A stretch of DNA of 64,000 nt from JAEHDI01 sp035455185 (GTDB taxonomy: Bacteria; Acidobacteriota; Terriglobia; Bryobacterales; Bryobacteraceae), in assembly GCA_035455185.1 (NCBI GenBank), contig DATIFQ010000388.1:1-64000 (forward strand). The letters are read 5' to 3'. The notes under the pieces were generated by a model. That model saw only the letters and a program-made list of their open reading frames with translations. It was not told the origin of the DNA and did no database searches. Below are positions 20,902 to 30,237 of the stretch, in pieces. Position numbers and translations under genes: made by a program. Positions within the stretch are counted from its first letter, which is position 1. The number at the start of each line of letters is the position of its first letter.

Positions 20902-21264
20902 ATGAGCAAAAAGCCGAGGCATCCGTCTTCCTTCATGCTGCCGATTGCCGGGCCGAACAGCGACCCGGTATGGCAACCCGTAGCCGACGTCTATCGGACT
21001 CTGACCGGCTGGCTGGTGAAGTTCGAGCTGGCCGGCGTGGATCCCGGCGATGTCGAGATCAGCGTCGAAAATACCCGGCTCACCGTCACTGGAATGCGCC
21101 GCGACTGGACGTTCGAGGAGGTTTGCAGCCACTACTCGATGGAAATTGCCTATAACCGTTTTGAACGGTCTCTGGAACTGCCCTGCAATCTGGAGCGAGC
21201 ACACCTGGATCTGGAGTACCGGAACGGAATCCTGCTGGTGCGCGTCACCACAAAGGGGGAGTGA
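20902..21264 (+). CDS. small heat shock protein (Hsp20/alpha-crystallin family)
   Basis: 120 residues. The alpha-crystallin domain covers about residues 20-118: 'GWLVKFELAGVDPGDVEISVEN', 'LTVTGMRRD', 'FERSLELP', then 'LEYRNGILLVRVT'. The C-terminal tail is only a few residues (TTKGE) and lacks the I-x-I motif that many Hsp20 proteins use to build large oligomers, so it may form smaller assemblies. No strong ribosome site precedes the ATG, which sits 3 bases after the clpB stop; coupled re-initiation is likely. It holds unfolded proteins for ClpB/Lon. Confidence 0.92.
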   Translation: MSKKPRHPSSFMLPIAGPNSDPVWQPVADVYRTLTGWLVKFELAGVDPGDVEISVENTRLTVTGMRRDWTFEEVCSHYSMEIAYNRFERSLELPCNLERAHLDLEYRNGILLVRVTTKGE

Positions 21265-21267
21265 ATC

Positions 21268-23619
21268 GTGCACGATCACACGAAAGTACTGCCGCTCTTG
21301 CCGCTGAAAAACAGCGTGCTGTTCCCACATCTGTTGATGCCTTTGTCAGTCGGCCGGCCGACGTCATTGGCAGCGGTGGACGCGGCGTTGTCGACGGAAG
21401 AGAAGGAAATCGTCATCGCCGCCCAGCGGGACGCCGCCGTCGAGGTCCCTGGAATGGCCGATCTTTATTCCGTCGGCACCCGGGCGGTGATCAAGCGGAT
21501 GTCCCGCCCGAGCGAGAGTGCGATGGAGCTGATCGTTCTCGGTACGGAACGGGTGATGCTCCTCAGGCTGGACTCGACCGATCCATACCTGAAGGTCGAG
21601 GTGCAGCCTCTTGCTCTGCCCGCCGAAGAAAGCCCCGAGGTGGAAGCTTTGCATCACGAGGTGATGGAACTGGCCGCCAAAGCGATTGGGCTGGCGCAGC
21701 CCCAGGCGCCCGCCGAGATGAGCCGGGTGATGATGAGCACCGAAGACCCGCTCCGGCTTTGCTACCTTCTGGCCTCGATGTTCAGCCTGGAGATTGACAA
21801 GGAGCAGGCCTTGCTCGAAGCCGCGACTCGGGCTGACGCGCTTCGGCTGACGCACTCGTTTCTCGCTCACGAGATTCAGGTGCTCGAGATCCGGAACAAG
21901 ATCGCGAGTACCGCCCAGAGCGAGATGGGCAAGGAGCAACGGGAGTACTTGCTCCGGCAGCAACTGCGCGCCATCCAGCAGGAACTCGGCGAGAAGAATC
22001 CGGAACAGGCCGAGGTGGACATGCTGAAGGAGCGCCTGGAAAAGGCCGACCTTCCGGACGAAATCCGTAAGGAGACGGAGCGTGAGCTTTCACGGCTGGA
22101 GAAGCTGCCGTCGGCCTCGCCGGAGCACCATGTCATTCGCACCTATCTCGAGTTCGTGCTAGAGCTGCCGTGGCGCGTCCACACGGACGATCAGTTGGAC
22201 ATCGCCCAGGCGCGGAAGGTGCTCGATGAAGACCACTACAACCTGAAAGAGGTCAAGGAGCGGATCCTCGAGCAACTCGGCGTGCTGAAGCTCAACCCGC
22301 AGGCTAAGGCGCCGATCCTCTGTTTCGTCGGCCCGCCGGGAACCGGCAAGACCTCTCTCGGACAGTCGATTGCGCGCGCCATCGGGCGGAAGTTCGAACG
22401 CATGAGCCTCGGCGGCATGCACGACGAGGCGGAGCTGCGCGGCCATCGCAGAACGTACATCGGAGCGATGCCGGGGCGTCTGATCCAGGCGATCCGCCGC
22501 GCCGGCGCCAACAACCCTGTGCTGATGCTCGATGAAGTCGACAAACTCGGCCGCGACTTTCGGGGCGACCCCGCGGCGGCACTGCTCGAGGTGCTGGATC
22601 CGGAGCAGAACAAGACGTTCCGCGACAACTACCTCGACTTACCGTTCGACCTCTCGAAGGTCCTCTTCATCACGACGGCCAACACGCTTGATACCATCCC
22701 GCGGCCGCTGCTCGACCGCATGGAAATGCTTCGTCTCCCCGGCTACAGCGAGGAGGAGAAGCTCATCATCGCCCGGAGGTACCTCATTCCGAGGCAGCTC
22801 AAGGAAACCGGGTTGACCGCGGAACAGTGCGTAATCGGCGATGACGTGGTGAGCCGTATCATCACCGGCTACACCAGGGAAGCCGGCCTGCGCCAATTGG
22901 AACGGGGGATCGGTCGGGTTGCTCGTAAAGTCGCGCTGCGCTTTGCCGAAGGTCCGTCCGAACCAGTCACCGTGCATCCCGACGAGCTTGCCGACATGCT
23001 CGGTCCGGAGCGTTTCTTCCCGGAGAAAATGCGCCGTGATCTTGCGCCCGGCGTGGCTACCGGACTTGCCTGGACCGAGACCGGCGGCGACGTTCTTTAC
23101 GTCGAAGCGACGCTGCTGCCAGAAAGCAAAGGGCTGACTCTCACTGGACAACTCGGCGACGTGATGCAGGAGTCGGCCAAGACCGCACAGAGCTACATCT
23201 GGTCGCATGCCGAAGCACTGGGTATCGATCGCGCACTGCTCAAAGACGCCGGCGTGCACATCCACGTCCCGGCGGGCGCGATTCCGAAAGACGGTCCGTC
23301 GGCTGGAATCACGATGGCTGTCACGCTGGCGTCGCTTTATACCAAACAGCCGGTGCGAAGCGACACAGCGATGACCGGCGAGGTGACGCTTACCGGACTG
23401 GTGCTGCCGATCGGCGGCCTCAAGGAGAAGGTTCTGGCGGCGCGGCGCGCTGGAATCAAGCGCGTGATCGTGCCGAAGCCGAACCAGACCGACTTGCGCG
23501 AGCTACCCGAGGAAGTCCGCTCGGAGATCGAGTTCATCTTCGTGGAGCGGGTGGAGGAAGTCATCTCCGCGGCCGTGCCCGCGCTGGCGGAACGGCTGTC
23601 TCCGGTGAAGGTCGGCTGA
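21268..23619 (+). CDS. lon: ATP-dependent protease Lon
   Basis: 783 residues, the standard LonA size. GTG start with a GGGGGA site about 8 bases upstream. The substrate-binding LAN domain begins 'VLPLLPLKNSVLFPHLLMPL'; Walker A is GPPGTGKT (355-362). The protease domain has PKDGPSAG with catalytic Ser678 and GGLKEK with Lys721, the Ser-Lys dyad (43 residues apart, as in E. coli). It is the last gene of the clpB-hsp20-lon operon, which ends at the hairpin at 23630. Cytoplasmic protein quality control. Confidence 0.98.
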   Translation: MHDHTKVLPLLPLKNSVLFPHLLMPLSVGRPTSLAAVDAALSTEEKEIVIAAQRDAAVEVPGMADLYSVGTRAVIKRMSRPSESAMELIVLGTERVMLLRLDSTDPYLKVEVQPLALPAEESPEVEALHHEVMELAAKAIGLAQPQAPAEMSRVMMSTEDPLRLCYLLASMFSLEIDKEQALLEAATRADALRLTHSFLAHEIQVLEIRNKIASTAQSEMGKEQREYLLRQQLRAIQQELGEKNPEQAEVDMLKERLEKADLPDEIRKETERELSRLEKLPSASPEHHVIRTYLEFVLELPWRVHTDDQLDIAQARKVLDEDHYNLKEVKERILEQLGVLKLNPQAKAPILCFVGPPGTGKTSLGQSIARAIGRKFERMSLGGMHDEAELRGHRRTYIGAMPGRLIQAIRRAGANNPVLMLDEVDKLGRDFRGDPAAALLEVLDPEQNKTFRDNYLDLPFDLSKVLFITTANTLDTIPRPLLDRMEMLRLPGYSEEEKLIIARRYLIPRQLKETGLTAEQCVIGDDVVSRIITGYTREAGLRQLERGIGRVARKVALRFAEGPSEPVTVHPDELADMLGPERFFPEKMRRDLAPGVATGLAWTETGGDVLYVEATLLPESKGLTLTGQLGDVMQESAKTAQSYIWSHAEALGIDRALLKDAGVHIHVPAGAIPKDGPSAGITMAVTLASLYTKQPVRSDTAMTGEVTLTGLVLPIGGLKEKVLAARRAGIKRVIVPKPNQTDLRELPEEVRSEIEFIFVERVEEVISAAVPALAERLSPVKVG

Positions 23620-23629
23620 ACGGGGCTCT

Positions 23630-23659
23630 GTGTGAGGCGGGCGATGGCCCGCCTCACAC
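23630..23659. terminator. convergent terminator between lon and pgk
   Basis: A perfect 13-base-pair inverted repeat (GTGTGAGGCGGGC, loop gatg) lies between the stops of lon (+) and pgk (-). On the plus strand it is followed by 'tacttttctg'. The right arm touches the last base of the pgk stop codon, so it can serve both converging transcripts. Confidence 0.75.
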
Positions 23660-24828
23660 TACTTTTCTGTCAGCGCCGCCACGCCGGGAAGATCGATGCC
23701 GGAGAGGAACTCGAGAGAGGCTCCACCGCCGGTCGAGATGTGCGTGATCTTGTCGGCCACGCCGGCGGACTTGATTGCTTTCTCCGAATCGCCGCCGCCA
23801 ACCACCGATACTGCGCCCGACTCGGCCACAGCTTTCGCCAGCGCCATGGTGCCTTTGTCAAACGGCGGTTTTTCGAAAACGCCCATCGGTCCGTTCCAGA
23901 TCACCGTCTTCGAAGCGGCGATCTCCTTCGCGTAGGCATTGATGGTCTTCGGACCGATGTCCAGTCCCATCTTGTCGTCAGGGATCGTCTCGACTACCTC
24001 GTTCGCAGCGCCTTCCTTCAACTCGGCTGCCACCACGTGGTCCAGCGGAAGTAACAGCTTCCCGCCGGCGGCCGCGAGCAGTTCCTTCGCCAGATCGACC
24101 TTCTCCGCCTCACCCAGCGACTTGCCAGTCGGCTGTCCCTGCGCCTTCAGGAACGTGTAGGCCATCGCTCCGCCGATCAGGAGCCGGTCGACGAACTTCA
24201 TCAGGTTCTGGATGACCTCGATCTTGTCCGACACCTTCGCGCCGCCCAGGATCGCGATGCACGGCCGCTCCGGGTTCTTCGTGGCCTTCGTCAGCCATTC
24301 AAGTTCCTTGTCCATCAGCAGGCCGGCCGCTGCCTTAGACACGAACTTGGTCATTCCTTCCGTGGAGGCGTGCGCGCGGTGCGCCGAGCCGAACGCATCG
24401 TTCACATAGACATCGCATAGCGACGCGAGTTTCCTGGCGAACTCGGGTTCGTTCTTCTCCTCCTCGGAGTGGAAGCGGAGGTTCTCGAGCAACAGCACCT
24501 CTCCGGGGGCCGGTTTCATCGCTTCGACCTCGGGTCCGACACAGTCCGGGGCCATCTTGACCGGGCGCCCGAGCAGTTCTTCGAGCCGTTTGGCCACCGG
24601 CTTCAGGCTCATCTCGGGGTTCGGCTTGCCCTTCGGCCGTCCGAGGTGGCTCGCCAGAATCAGGCCCGCTCCCTGTTCGAGGGCGTACTTGATTGACGGT
24701 AGCGAGGCCTTGATGCGCTTGTCGCTGGAGATCTCCTGCCCGCCCGGGGCAAGAGGAACGTTGAAGTCTACACGAATGAAGACACGCTTGCCTTTGAGAT
24801 CCAGATCACGAATCGAAAGTTTTGCCAT
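23659..24828 (-). CDS. pgk: phosphoglycerate kinase
   Basis: 389 residues, normal length. Start 'MAKLSIRDLDLKGKRVFIRV' with the conserved RVDFNVPL; 'LGRPKGK', the 'FGSAHRAHAST' block and 'ILGGAKVSDKIEV' are all present, as is the C-terminal 'GGGDSEKAIKSAGVADKITH' nucleotide loop. It transfers the 1-phosphate of 1,3-bisphosphoglycerate to ADP in glycolysis. It sits 9 bases after an M20 peptidase gene rather than next to gap or tpi, an unusual partner for a glycolytic gene. Transcription ends at the hairpin at 23630. Confidence 0.98.
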   Translation of the reverse strand: MAKLSIRDLDLKGKRVFIRVDFNVPLAPGGQEISSDKRIKASLPSIKYALEQGAGLILASHLGRPKGKPNPEMSLKPVAKRLEELLGRPVKMAPDCVGPEVEAMKPAPGEVLLLENLRFHSEEEKNEPEFARKLASLCDVYVNDAFGSAHRAHASTEGMTKFVSKAAAGLLMDKELEWLTKATKNPERPCIAILGGAKVSDKIEVIQNLMKFVDRLLIGGAMAYTFLKAQGQPTGKSLGEAEKVDLAKELLAAAGGKLLLPLDHVVAAELKEGAANEVVETIPDDKMGLDIGPKTINAYAKEIAASKTVIWNGPMGVFEKPPFDKGTMALAKAVAESGAVSVVGGGDSEKAIKSAGVADKITHISTGGGASLEFLSGIDLPGVAALTEK

Positions 24829-24837
24829 ATCAGTCTC

Positions 24838-26151
24838 TTAAATGTCTGATCGTAACACGTCGTATATGATGCGAATCCCTTTGTAGAACTCGCTCAGAGG
24901 GATTCGTTCGGCGTCGCTGTGCATGGTGGCCGAGGTGGCCATGTCGATCACCATCGGCGTGAATCCATATGCCGTGATGCCTTTGACGCGCAGTTTTACT
25001 GAGTCGGTCCCGTGAGGCACCAGCATCGGCGTCACGATCGCGCCGGGATGGTGTTTGGCGATGGATTCCCGGATCGCCGCGAACAGCGGAGTGTCGCTCG
25101 GGCTCACGCCCGGGTCGTTCGGTTCGCTGGCAAGCTCGATGGTCACTCGCGGGTCGTTGATCCGCGCTTTCATCTCCGAAATGAACTCCTCGGCGTCGAC
25201 GCCGGGCAGCAGCCGGCAGTCGAGCGTCGCCTCGCTTGTGGACGGAATCACGTTGATCTTCGGCGGGGACCCTACGCCGGCTGAGAGCGTGGTCAGCGAG
25301 ATCGTGTTGTCCTGGATGGCGTTGGTGTACTTGTTCTTCGCCAGCGCCGCACCGATGTTGCGGATCATCTGCTCCACTACCGGGTGAGGCTTCGCCGGCG
25401 GGCGTTCCATCGCCCGTTCGAGCGCGCGAAGCAGCGTCATGTTCGCGTTATCCGGAATCGGCTGCGACCCGTGGGCAGCGGTGCCCTTTGCTCTCAGCCG
25501 CAGCCATGTCGTCTGCTTCTCGCCCACCGCGATTCCGAAAACCAGCTTGTTCTCCGCCAGAATGTCCCGAGTGCCGAACCCGCCCTCGTCGAGCACGTAC
25601 TCGGCGTTGATCTCGTCGAAGTGGTTCTTGATCATCCAGAGGATGCCGTATGTGCCGCCTGTCTCCTCGTCGGCGGTAGAAAGCATGACGATGTCGCGCG
25701 CGGGAACGATTCCGGACTGTTTGAGCGCGACCAACGCCGTCAGATGCTGGATGCCGATGCCCTTCATATCCATGGCGCCGCGTCCCCAGATCCAGCCGTC
25801 TTTGGCGATGCCGCCGAAGGGGTCTATGTTCCAGGCGCTCCGGTCCACTGGGACCACGTCGAGATGATTCAGCAGGAGCAGCGGTTTTTTCGAGCGGTCC
25901 TTCCCGGGCAGGCGTGCCAGGAGGTTGGTCTGGCCGCCTGGCCCGCTGGTGTACAGCTTCACGTCGATGCCGTGCTTTTCGAGTTCTGTCTTCAGCAGGT
26001 TCGCCGCCTCGGCCGTGTTCGCCGGCGGGTTGATCGATTCGATGCGGATGTAACGTTGAAGCAGGTCCAGCGCATATGGCTCGAGCTTCGCCCAATCGGG
26101 TTCCGCCGCGAACAAGCTACACGCCACAAGGCTCATGCCAAGCAGTTTCAT
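24838..26151 (-). CDS. exported M20 family metallopeptidase
   Basis: 437 residues with a signal peptide (MKLLGMSLVACSLFAAEP; a lipobox-like VAC is possible). Metal site motifs of the M20/M28 clan: 'LLLNHLDVVPV' (His and Asp), 'WGRGAMDMKG' (bridging Asp), 'STADEETGG' (catalytic Glu and ligand Glu) and a final 'HSDAERIPLSEF' His. A dimerisation domain lies at about 190-320. It probably acts on peptides or acylated amino acids in the periplasm. Its start overlaps the stop of the upstream kinase gene by 4 bases and pgk follows 9 bases downstream, so the three form one operon. Confidence 0.88.
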   Translation of the reverse strand: MKLLGMSLVACSLFAAEPDWAKLEPYALDLLQRYIRIESINPPANTAEAANLLKTELEKHGIDVKLYTSGPGGQTNLLARLPGKDRSKKPLLLLNHLDVVPVDRSAWNIDPFGGIAKDGWIWGRGAMDMKGIGIQHLTALVALKQSGIVPARDIVMLSTADEETGGTYGILWMIKNHFDEINAEYVLDEGGFGTRDILAENKLVFGIAVGEKQTTWLRLRAKGTAAHGSQPIPDNANMTLLRALERAMERPPAKPHPVVEQMIRNIGAALAKNKYTNAIQDNTISLTTLSAGVGSPPKINVIPSTSEATLDCRLLPGVDAEEFISEMKARINDPRVTIELASEPNDPGVSPSDTPLFAAIRESIAKHHPGAIVTPMLVPHGTDSVKLRVKGITAYGFTPMVIDMATSATMHSDAERIPLSEFYKGIRIIYDVLRSDI

Positions 26152-27101
26152 TTTTCGGCCTCCGGAAGATTAGTGATTTTCGGCGCCAGGCCGGCGTTTC
26201 GATACGCCTCGATCAGCGCTCCGGCCGCGGGTCCGTAGACTGGCGGGCCGCAACGATTGCCCTCCTCGAGTTCCACGAGCATGCGGAAACGCTCGAGCAG
26301 GATGCCGCTTCGGAACACGCCGCCGATATAGGAGACCCGCGCAGATTCGTTCCTGTCGAAGAGCTGACCGCGGACGGCGGCGGCGATTGACGCCAGTTCC
26401 TGCGCCGCATTCTCGAGCAGCCGGCCGGCGACCGCGTCGCCCTCCACGGCTGCTTGGTCTACCAGGGCCGCGTAGGAGGCGATGTGAGGGCGCGAGTACT
26501 CGGTCGTGTAGAAACGGTGCAACAGGTCGTTGGCGTCCGGCGCGCCCGTTGCTTCGAGAAGGACGCGGCGGAGCACGGTCGGCGGTCCCCAGCCCTCTTC
26601 GTAACGCAGCGCCGCACGAAGCGATTGCCGCACAACATCGAACGCTCCGCCCTCGTCGCCGAACACGTATCCCCAACCTCCTGCGCGGGCGGTCTTGCCC
26701 GCCGTATTGCGACCGAACGCAATCGAACCGGTACCAGCGATGGTGATGATCCCCGGTTCACCCGCAGTCGCGCCGGACAGCGCAATCAGCGCATCGGTAG
26801 TGACGGCCAGTCGCTCCGTGGGAAGGATCTCTTCGAGAATTGCCTGCTTATCCGCCGGACCACCGCTAAAGCCGAGACACGCCGCGGCGAAACGGAAGCT
26901 GCTCTGCTCGAGACCGGCCTGAGCGCACGCCTTTCCGACACACTCGCGGATGACCCGTGTGAACTTGGCCCGTCCTTCGGCGGCGCCAACATGGTTGCAC
27001 GGCCCACCCCTGCCTAACCCGAGCACGCGCCCGTTCTCGTCGCCGACCATCGCCGTCGTGCTTGATTGCCCGCCGTCAACCCCCAAGAAGTACGAAGCCA
27101 C
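26148..27101 (-). CDS. BadF/BadG/BcrA/BcrD-type ATPase, probable N-acetylglucosamine kinase
   Basis: 317 residues from a GTG. The ASKHA phosphate-1 motif is 'LGVDGGQSSTTAMV'. The sugar-kinase signature follows with 'CLGFSGGPADK', 'TTDALIALSGAT', 'IITIAGTGSIAFGRN' and 'GGWGYVFGDEGGAFDV', very close to bacterial and eukaryotic GlcNAc kinases of this family. It would phosphorylate an amino sugar such as GlcNAc or a muropeptide-derived sugar. The paired downstream M20 peptidase could process the matching peptide, which would fit cell-wall recycling or glycan use; that link is an inference from the 4-base overlap. Confidence 0.82.
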   Translation of the reverse strand: MASYFLGVDGGQSSTTAMVGDENGRVLGLGRGGPCNHVGAAEGRAKFTRVIRECVGKACAQAGLEQSSFRFAAACLGFSGGPADKQAILEEILPTERLAVTTDALIALSGATAGEPGIITIAGTGSIAFGRNTAGKTARAGGWGYVFGDEGGAFDVVRQSLRAALRYEEGWGPPTVLRRVLLEATGAPDANDLLHRFYTTEYSRPHIASYAALVDQAAVEGDAVAGRLLENAAQELASIAAAVRGQLFDRNESARVSYIGGVFRSGILLERFRMLVELEEGNRCGPPVYGPAAGALIEAYRNAGLAPKITNLPEAEK

Positions 27102-27153
27102 CTCAACATGGTACTGAAGGTGCGTGTCTGCGGAGGGGGCTGAACCGCATCTC

Positions 27154-27882
27154 TCAGAGCCGGCTTGGTACGAGCTCCATTTCCGGCACGACGGCCCTTG
27201 GATGGAGCCGTGCCACCGCCACCACCGCGTCCGCCACGTCTTCGGGTTCGAGCGCGAGATCCAGCATCTCCTTGGGTGTCGGCGACGGCCGCTTGTCGAG
27301 GATCTCCGTCAGGCAGAGTCCGGGAAAAATAACGCTGGTGCGAATGCCGTTCGCTTTCTCCTCGACGCGGGTTGCGTGCGCCAGTCCGGAGATTCCGCAC
27401 TTACTCGCCTGGTATGCGGCGCCCGACACGTCCGGCACGTGAGCCGAGATCGTCGAGATGTAAATGATCAGCCCGCCGCCTGCATCCCGCATTACCGGCA
27501 AGACCGCGTGGGTGCAATGGAACGCCCCGGTCAGGTTTGTGGCGATCATCATGTCCCACGTTTCGGCGGTCAGCAGCTTCATGGACCGAGCGGGAATGTT
27601 CGTTCCCGTCGCGAAGACTAGGATGTCGAGCTGTCCGAACCGCTTCAGCGTCGCCGCAATGAGCGCCTCCACTTGCGCCCGGTCGACTACATCGCAAGGG
27701 CATGTGTCGAGCACACCACCCTCACGTCGAGCCTCCTCCGGGAGCCCAGCGAGCCTGTCCTCGCGGCGCGCCGCCGCCATTACGCGAGCGCCATAGCGCG
27801 CCAGTGCCAGGGCGGTGGCCCGCCCAATTCCGCTTGACGCCCCCATGACTACCGCAACTTTGTCTCGAATCGAAATAGCCAC
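27154..27882 (-). CDS. short-chain dehydrogenase/reductase (SDR)
   Basis: 242 residues. Cofactor motif 'VVMGASSGIGRATALAL' (TGxxxGxG type), Arg-rich NADP-preferring loop 'AARREDR' and active site 'SGAAYQASKCG' (Tyr-x-x-x-Lys), with the catalytic Ser in 'IYISTISAHV'. The usual NNAG is replaced by 'FATGTN', so the central strand deviates slightly. Cytoplasmic. It is 52 bases upstream of the sugar kinase on the same strand and could be the first gene of that operon. Substrate unknown. Confidence 0.88.
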   Translation of the reverse strand: MAISIRDKVAVVMGASSGIGRATALALARYGARVMAAARREDRLAGLPEEARREGGVLDTCPCDVVDRAQVEALIAATLKRFGQLDILVFATGTNIPARSMKLLTAETWDMMIATNLTGAFHCTHAVLPVMRDAGGGLIIYISTISAHVPDVSGAAYQASKCGISGLAHATRVEEKANGIRTSVIFPGLCLTEILDKRPSPTPKEMLDLALEPEDVADAVVAVARLHPRAVVPEMELVPSRL

Positions 27883-27941
27883 CCTGTCGTCTCCCGCCCG
27901 CTTTTTGCAGTGTGCCGCAATTGCCGTTCACTTCGTTAACA

Positions 27942-28925
27942 TCACCAGATGTCCTTCGCGAATCCCTCCCACACCAGGGCCGGGAACTGCCGTATCGTCG
28001 CAAATCCTACACGTTCGTACAGGCGCACGGCTCCAGTGTTCGCCGCCGTCACGGTCAGGCTTGCCTTCCGGCACCCGGAAGCCGCCAGCACAGCCAGGGA
28101 ACGCCGCAAGAGTTCATAGCCAGCACCGATGCCCTGCATCGGCGGGGACACGCAGATCTGCGTGATATGTCCCACGTCGCGCGCCAGCAGGCTCGCCAGA
28201 CACACACCGCATAGCCGCCCTGTCGACACGTCCGAAGCCAGCAAAGACGCCGGCTGGAAGAACTGGCCGCATCCAGGGTATTGCACGATGTTCGTCAGGA
28301 ACCGTCTTGCCCCGCCGGCGGACCGGTACTGGTCGTTGATCCCGCTGTCCACGTGGCCCGAGTACGCCTCGGCAATGACGCGCCCGGCTTCCTCCTGCCG
28401 GCCGTCACTCCACGTTTCAAAATGCAGGCGCGCCGCCGCCGCACCCGGAGACAGTTCGCTGGTGCGGCACAGGTCGAAAACCATGAAATTCCTTGGATGC
28501 ACGGAAAGAAACTCGCCCTTCGGAAGATTGCGGCCATTCGGTACGACCATCATCATGAGCTGAGCTTCGACGCGTCTCAGATAAGGTATGGCCAGCAGAT
28601 CGTTGAGAACCGCTTCGAGCAGTGCGTTCTCATTGCGGGGCGTGCGATGCTCGTGGAGGACGTATAAGTCTCCGACCAGCCCTTTTCGCTCCTCGGTCAC
28701 AAAGTAGGAGTAGCCGGCCACACGCCGGCCTGCGAGCAACGCATATCCGCTCAGTGCCTGCATGCCCACGAACCGTCGAACCAGTTCGGCCGAGGGGCGG
28801 AAATCCCAGTCGAGGCCACGTCGCCACTCGCGAAGCTCATGTTCCAGCAGGTGCGACAGATCAGCCGCGCTGATCTTTCTCAGGTCCACGAGTTCAAGTG
28901 GCTGCGCCTCGCTGAGTGCGGCCAT
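27942..28925 (-). CDS. GNAT family N-acetyltransferase, probably tandem-domain
   Basis: 327 residues. The C-terminal half has a clear acetyl-CoA loop, 'QICVSPPMQGIGAGYELL', followed by 'LTVTAANTGAVRLYERVGF', a textbook GNAT ending. The N-terminal half ('GYALLAGRRVAGYSYFV', 'VGDLYVLHEHR') also looks GNAT-like but has lost the Q/RxxGxG/A loop, so only the C-terminal domain may be catalytic. Acceptor unknown. It stands 59 bases upstream of the SDR gene. Confidence 0.8.
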   Translation of the reverse strand: MAALSEAQPLELVDLRKISAADLSHLLEHELREWRRGLDWDFRPSAELVRRFVGMQALSGYALLAGRRVAGYSYFVTEERKGLVGDLYVLHEHRTPRNENALLEAVLNDLLAIPYLRRVEAQLMMMVVPNGRNLPKGEFLSVHPRNFMVFDLCRTSELSPGAAAARLHFETWSDGRQEEAGRVIAEAYSGHVDSGINDQYRSAGGARRFLTNIVQYPGCGQFFQPASLLASDVSTGRLCGVCLASLLARDVGHITQICVSPPMQGIGAGYELLRRSLAVLAASGCRKASLTVTAANTGAVRLYERVGFATIRQFPALVWEGFAKDIW

Positions 28926-28977
28926 AGGCGAATTATATGCTGGCGCCGGCCGGAAGCGCCGGTTCGGCGCGGACGGA

Positions 28978-30159
28978 TCACCGTTTCAGTTTGGCGAGGT
29001 GCGCGCCGGCCGCGCGGTCGATCCACGTAGTCGGGTAGTCGGCGCGTAGCTTTTCAAACGCGCGGATGGCCTCCTCGGTTCGACCCGCCCGGAGCAGGGC
29101 TTCGGCTTTGGAAAACCGGTCGCTGCCGACGGTCATGGCGCCTTCGGCAATGCGAAGCGCTTCGCTGGGTGTGATGGTCTCCGGGACCTTCTTCAGCGCC
29201 GGCGGCGCCGGGTCCGTCAGGATGCCGTAGGCGGCGGGAGTGCGCTCACGAAACAGACGGGCGCGCATGTCAGTCTGCACGTTCCAGGCATCGCCGGCTC
29301 GCCGGCCCGCGAATGGATTCACGTCGGCGGTTACGATGTCGCCCGGCGCTTTCCCTTGCGCGAGCACCTTGCCCTGGGGCGAGATGACCATCGCGCCTCC
29401 CCCTCGCTTGGCGACGACGATGTAGACGAAGTTGTCGGCGGCGCGAGTCCTGAAAGACGCGCGATTCAGACTTTCGTCGTCCGAATCCGGGTCGCCGGCC
29501 GTCGTCGCGCCGCCTAGAGTGACAAGAAAGATCACGTCCGCACCGGCCATCGCCAGGCTGCGGGACGACTCCGGCATGACCATGTCGTAGCAGATCAACA
29601 TGCCGACGCCGCCAAGGTCGGGGGTTTCAAAAACGGGAAAGCTGGTGCCGCGCTCATGATCGGTTTCGCTGATGGCCGGATGCACCTTCTGGTACCGCCC
29701 GATCTCCTTGGCGTCACGGCCGAGAAAGAAGGCCATGTTGCGATACTTTCCGTCGGGCTCGACCGTGTCGGATGAGCAGACCAGGTACATGCGATGAGCG
29801 GCGGCGGCACGGCCAAGGCGGTCCAGCATCCGGGCGACAGCGGCGGGCAGCACCTCCCGTAGCACCTTCTTGTTGCCCGCCTCCCAGCGGACCAGCCCGA
29901 GAGTGTCCTCCGGCAGCGCGAACGCGTCGCAACCGGCGGTGCCAGCCCGATGTACCGTCTTCTCCAGTTCGGCAAGAGTCCGGTCGACTTCGGCAAGGGC
30001 CTCGGAGGGGCTGCGTTTGTAGTCGATCAGCCGGGACGGGGGCTGGGCGGTGCAGAGCCTGACGGTTGATCCCGGTCGCGCTGGCTCGGCAGCATGAAGA
30101 GTGATTGCCGAGACGCATGCCACCAGTGACACGGCGGAGAGAGCCTTGCGCGTCATCAT
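28978..30159 (-). CDS. exported carbon-nitrogen hydrolase (nitrilase superfamily)
   Basis: About 393 residues. The start at 30159 is fixed by AGGAGG 8 bases upstream and a signal peptide (SAVSLVACVSAITLHA); the frame is open further back without support. The Glu-Lys-Cys triad of the nitrilase fold is visible: 'FALPEDTLG', 'RYQKVHP' and 'MLICYDMVMPE'. After about residue 290 there is an extra C-terminal helical part with a TPR-like pattern ('AEALLRAGRTEEAIRAFEKL'). Superfamily members hydrolyse amides or nitriles; function here unknown. Divergent to the heparinase-like gene with 78 bases between. Confidence 0.85.
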   Translation of the reverse strand: MMTRKALSAVSLVACVSAITLHAAEPARPGSTVRLCTAQPPSRLIDYKRSPSEALAEVDRTLAELEKTVHRAGTAGCDAFALPEDTLGLVRWEAGNKKVLREVLPAAVARMLDRLGRAAAAHRMYLVCSSDTVEPDGKYRNMAFFLGRDAKEIGRYQKVHPAISETDHERGTSFPVFETPDLGGVGMLICYDMVMPESSRSLAMAGADVIFLVTLGGATTAGDPDSDDESLNRASFRTRAADNFVYIVVAKRGGGAMVISPQGKVLAQGKAPGDIVTADVNPFAGRRAGDAWNVQTDMRARLFRERTPAAYGILTDPAPPALKKVPETITPSEALRIAEGAMTVGSDRFSKAEALLRAGRTEEAIRAFEKLRADYPTTWIDRAAGAHLAKLKR

Positions 30160-30237
30160 CCTGAATTCCTCCTCGCTGTAAGAGATTGTACTTCGCCTTT
30201 CCGGCGAGCCATGCGCGTTCGATAAAATTGCAAGTTT

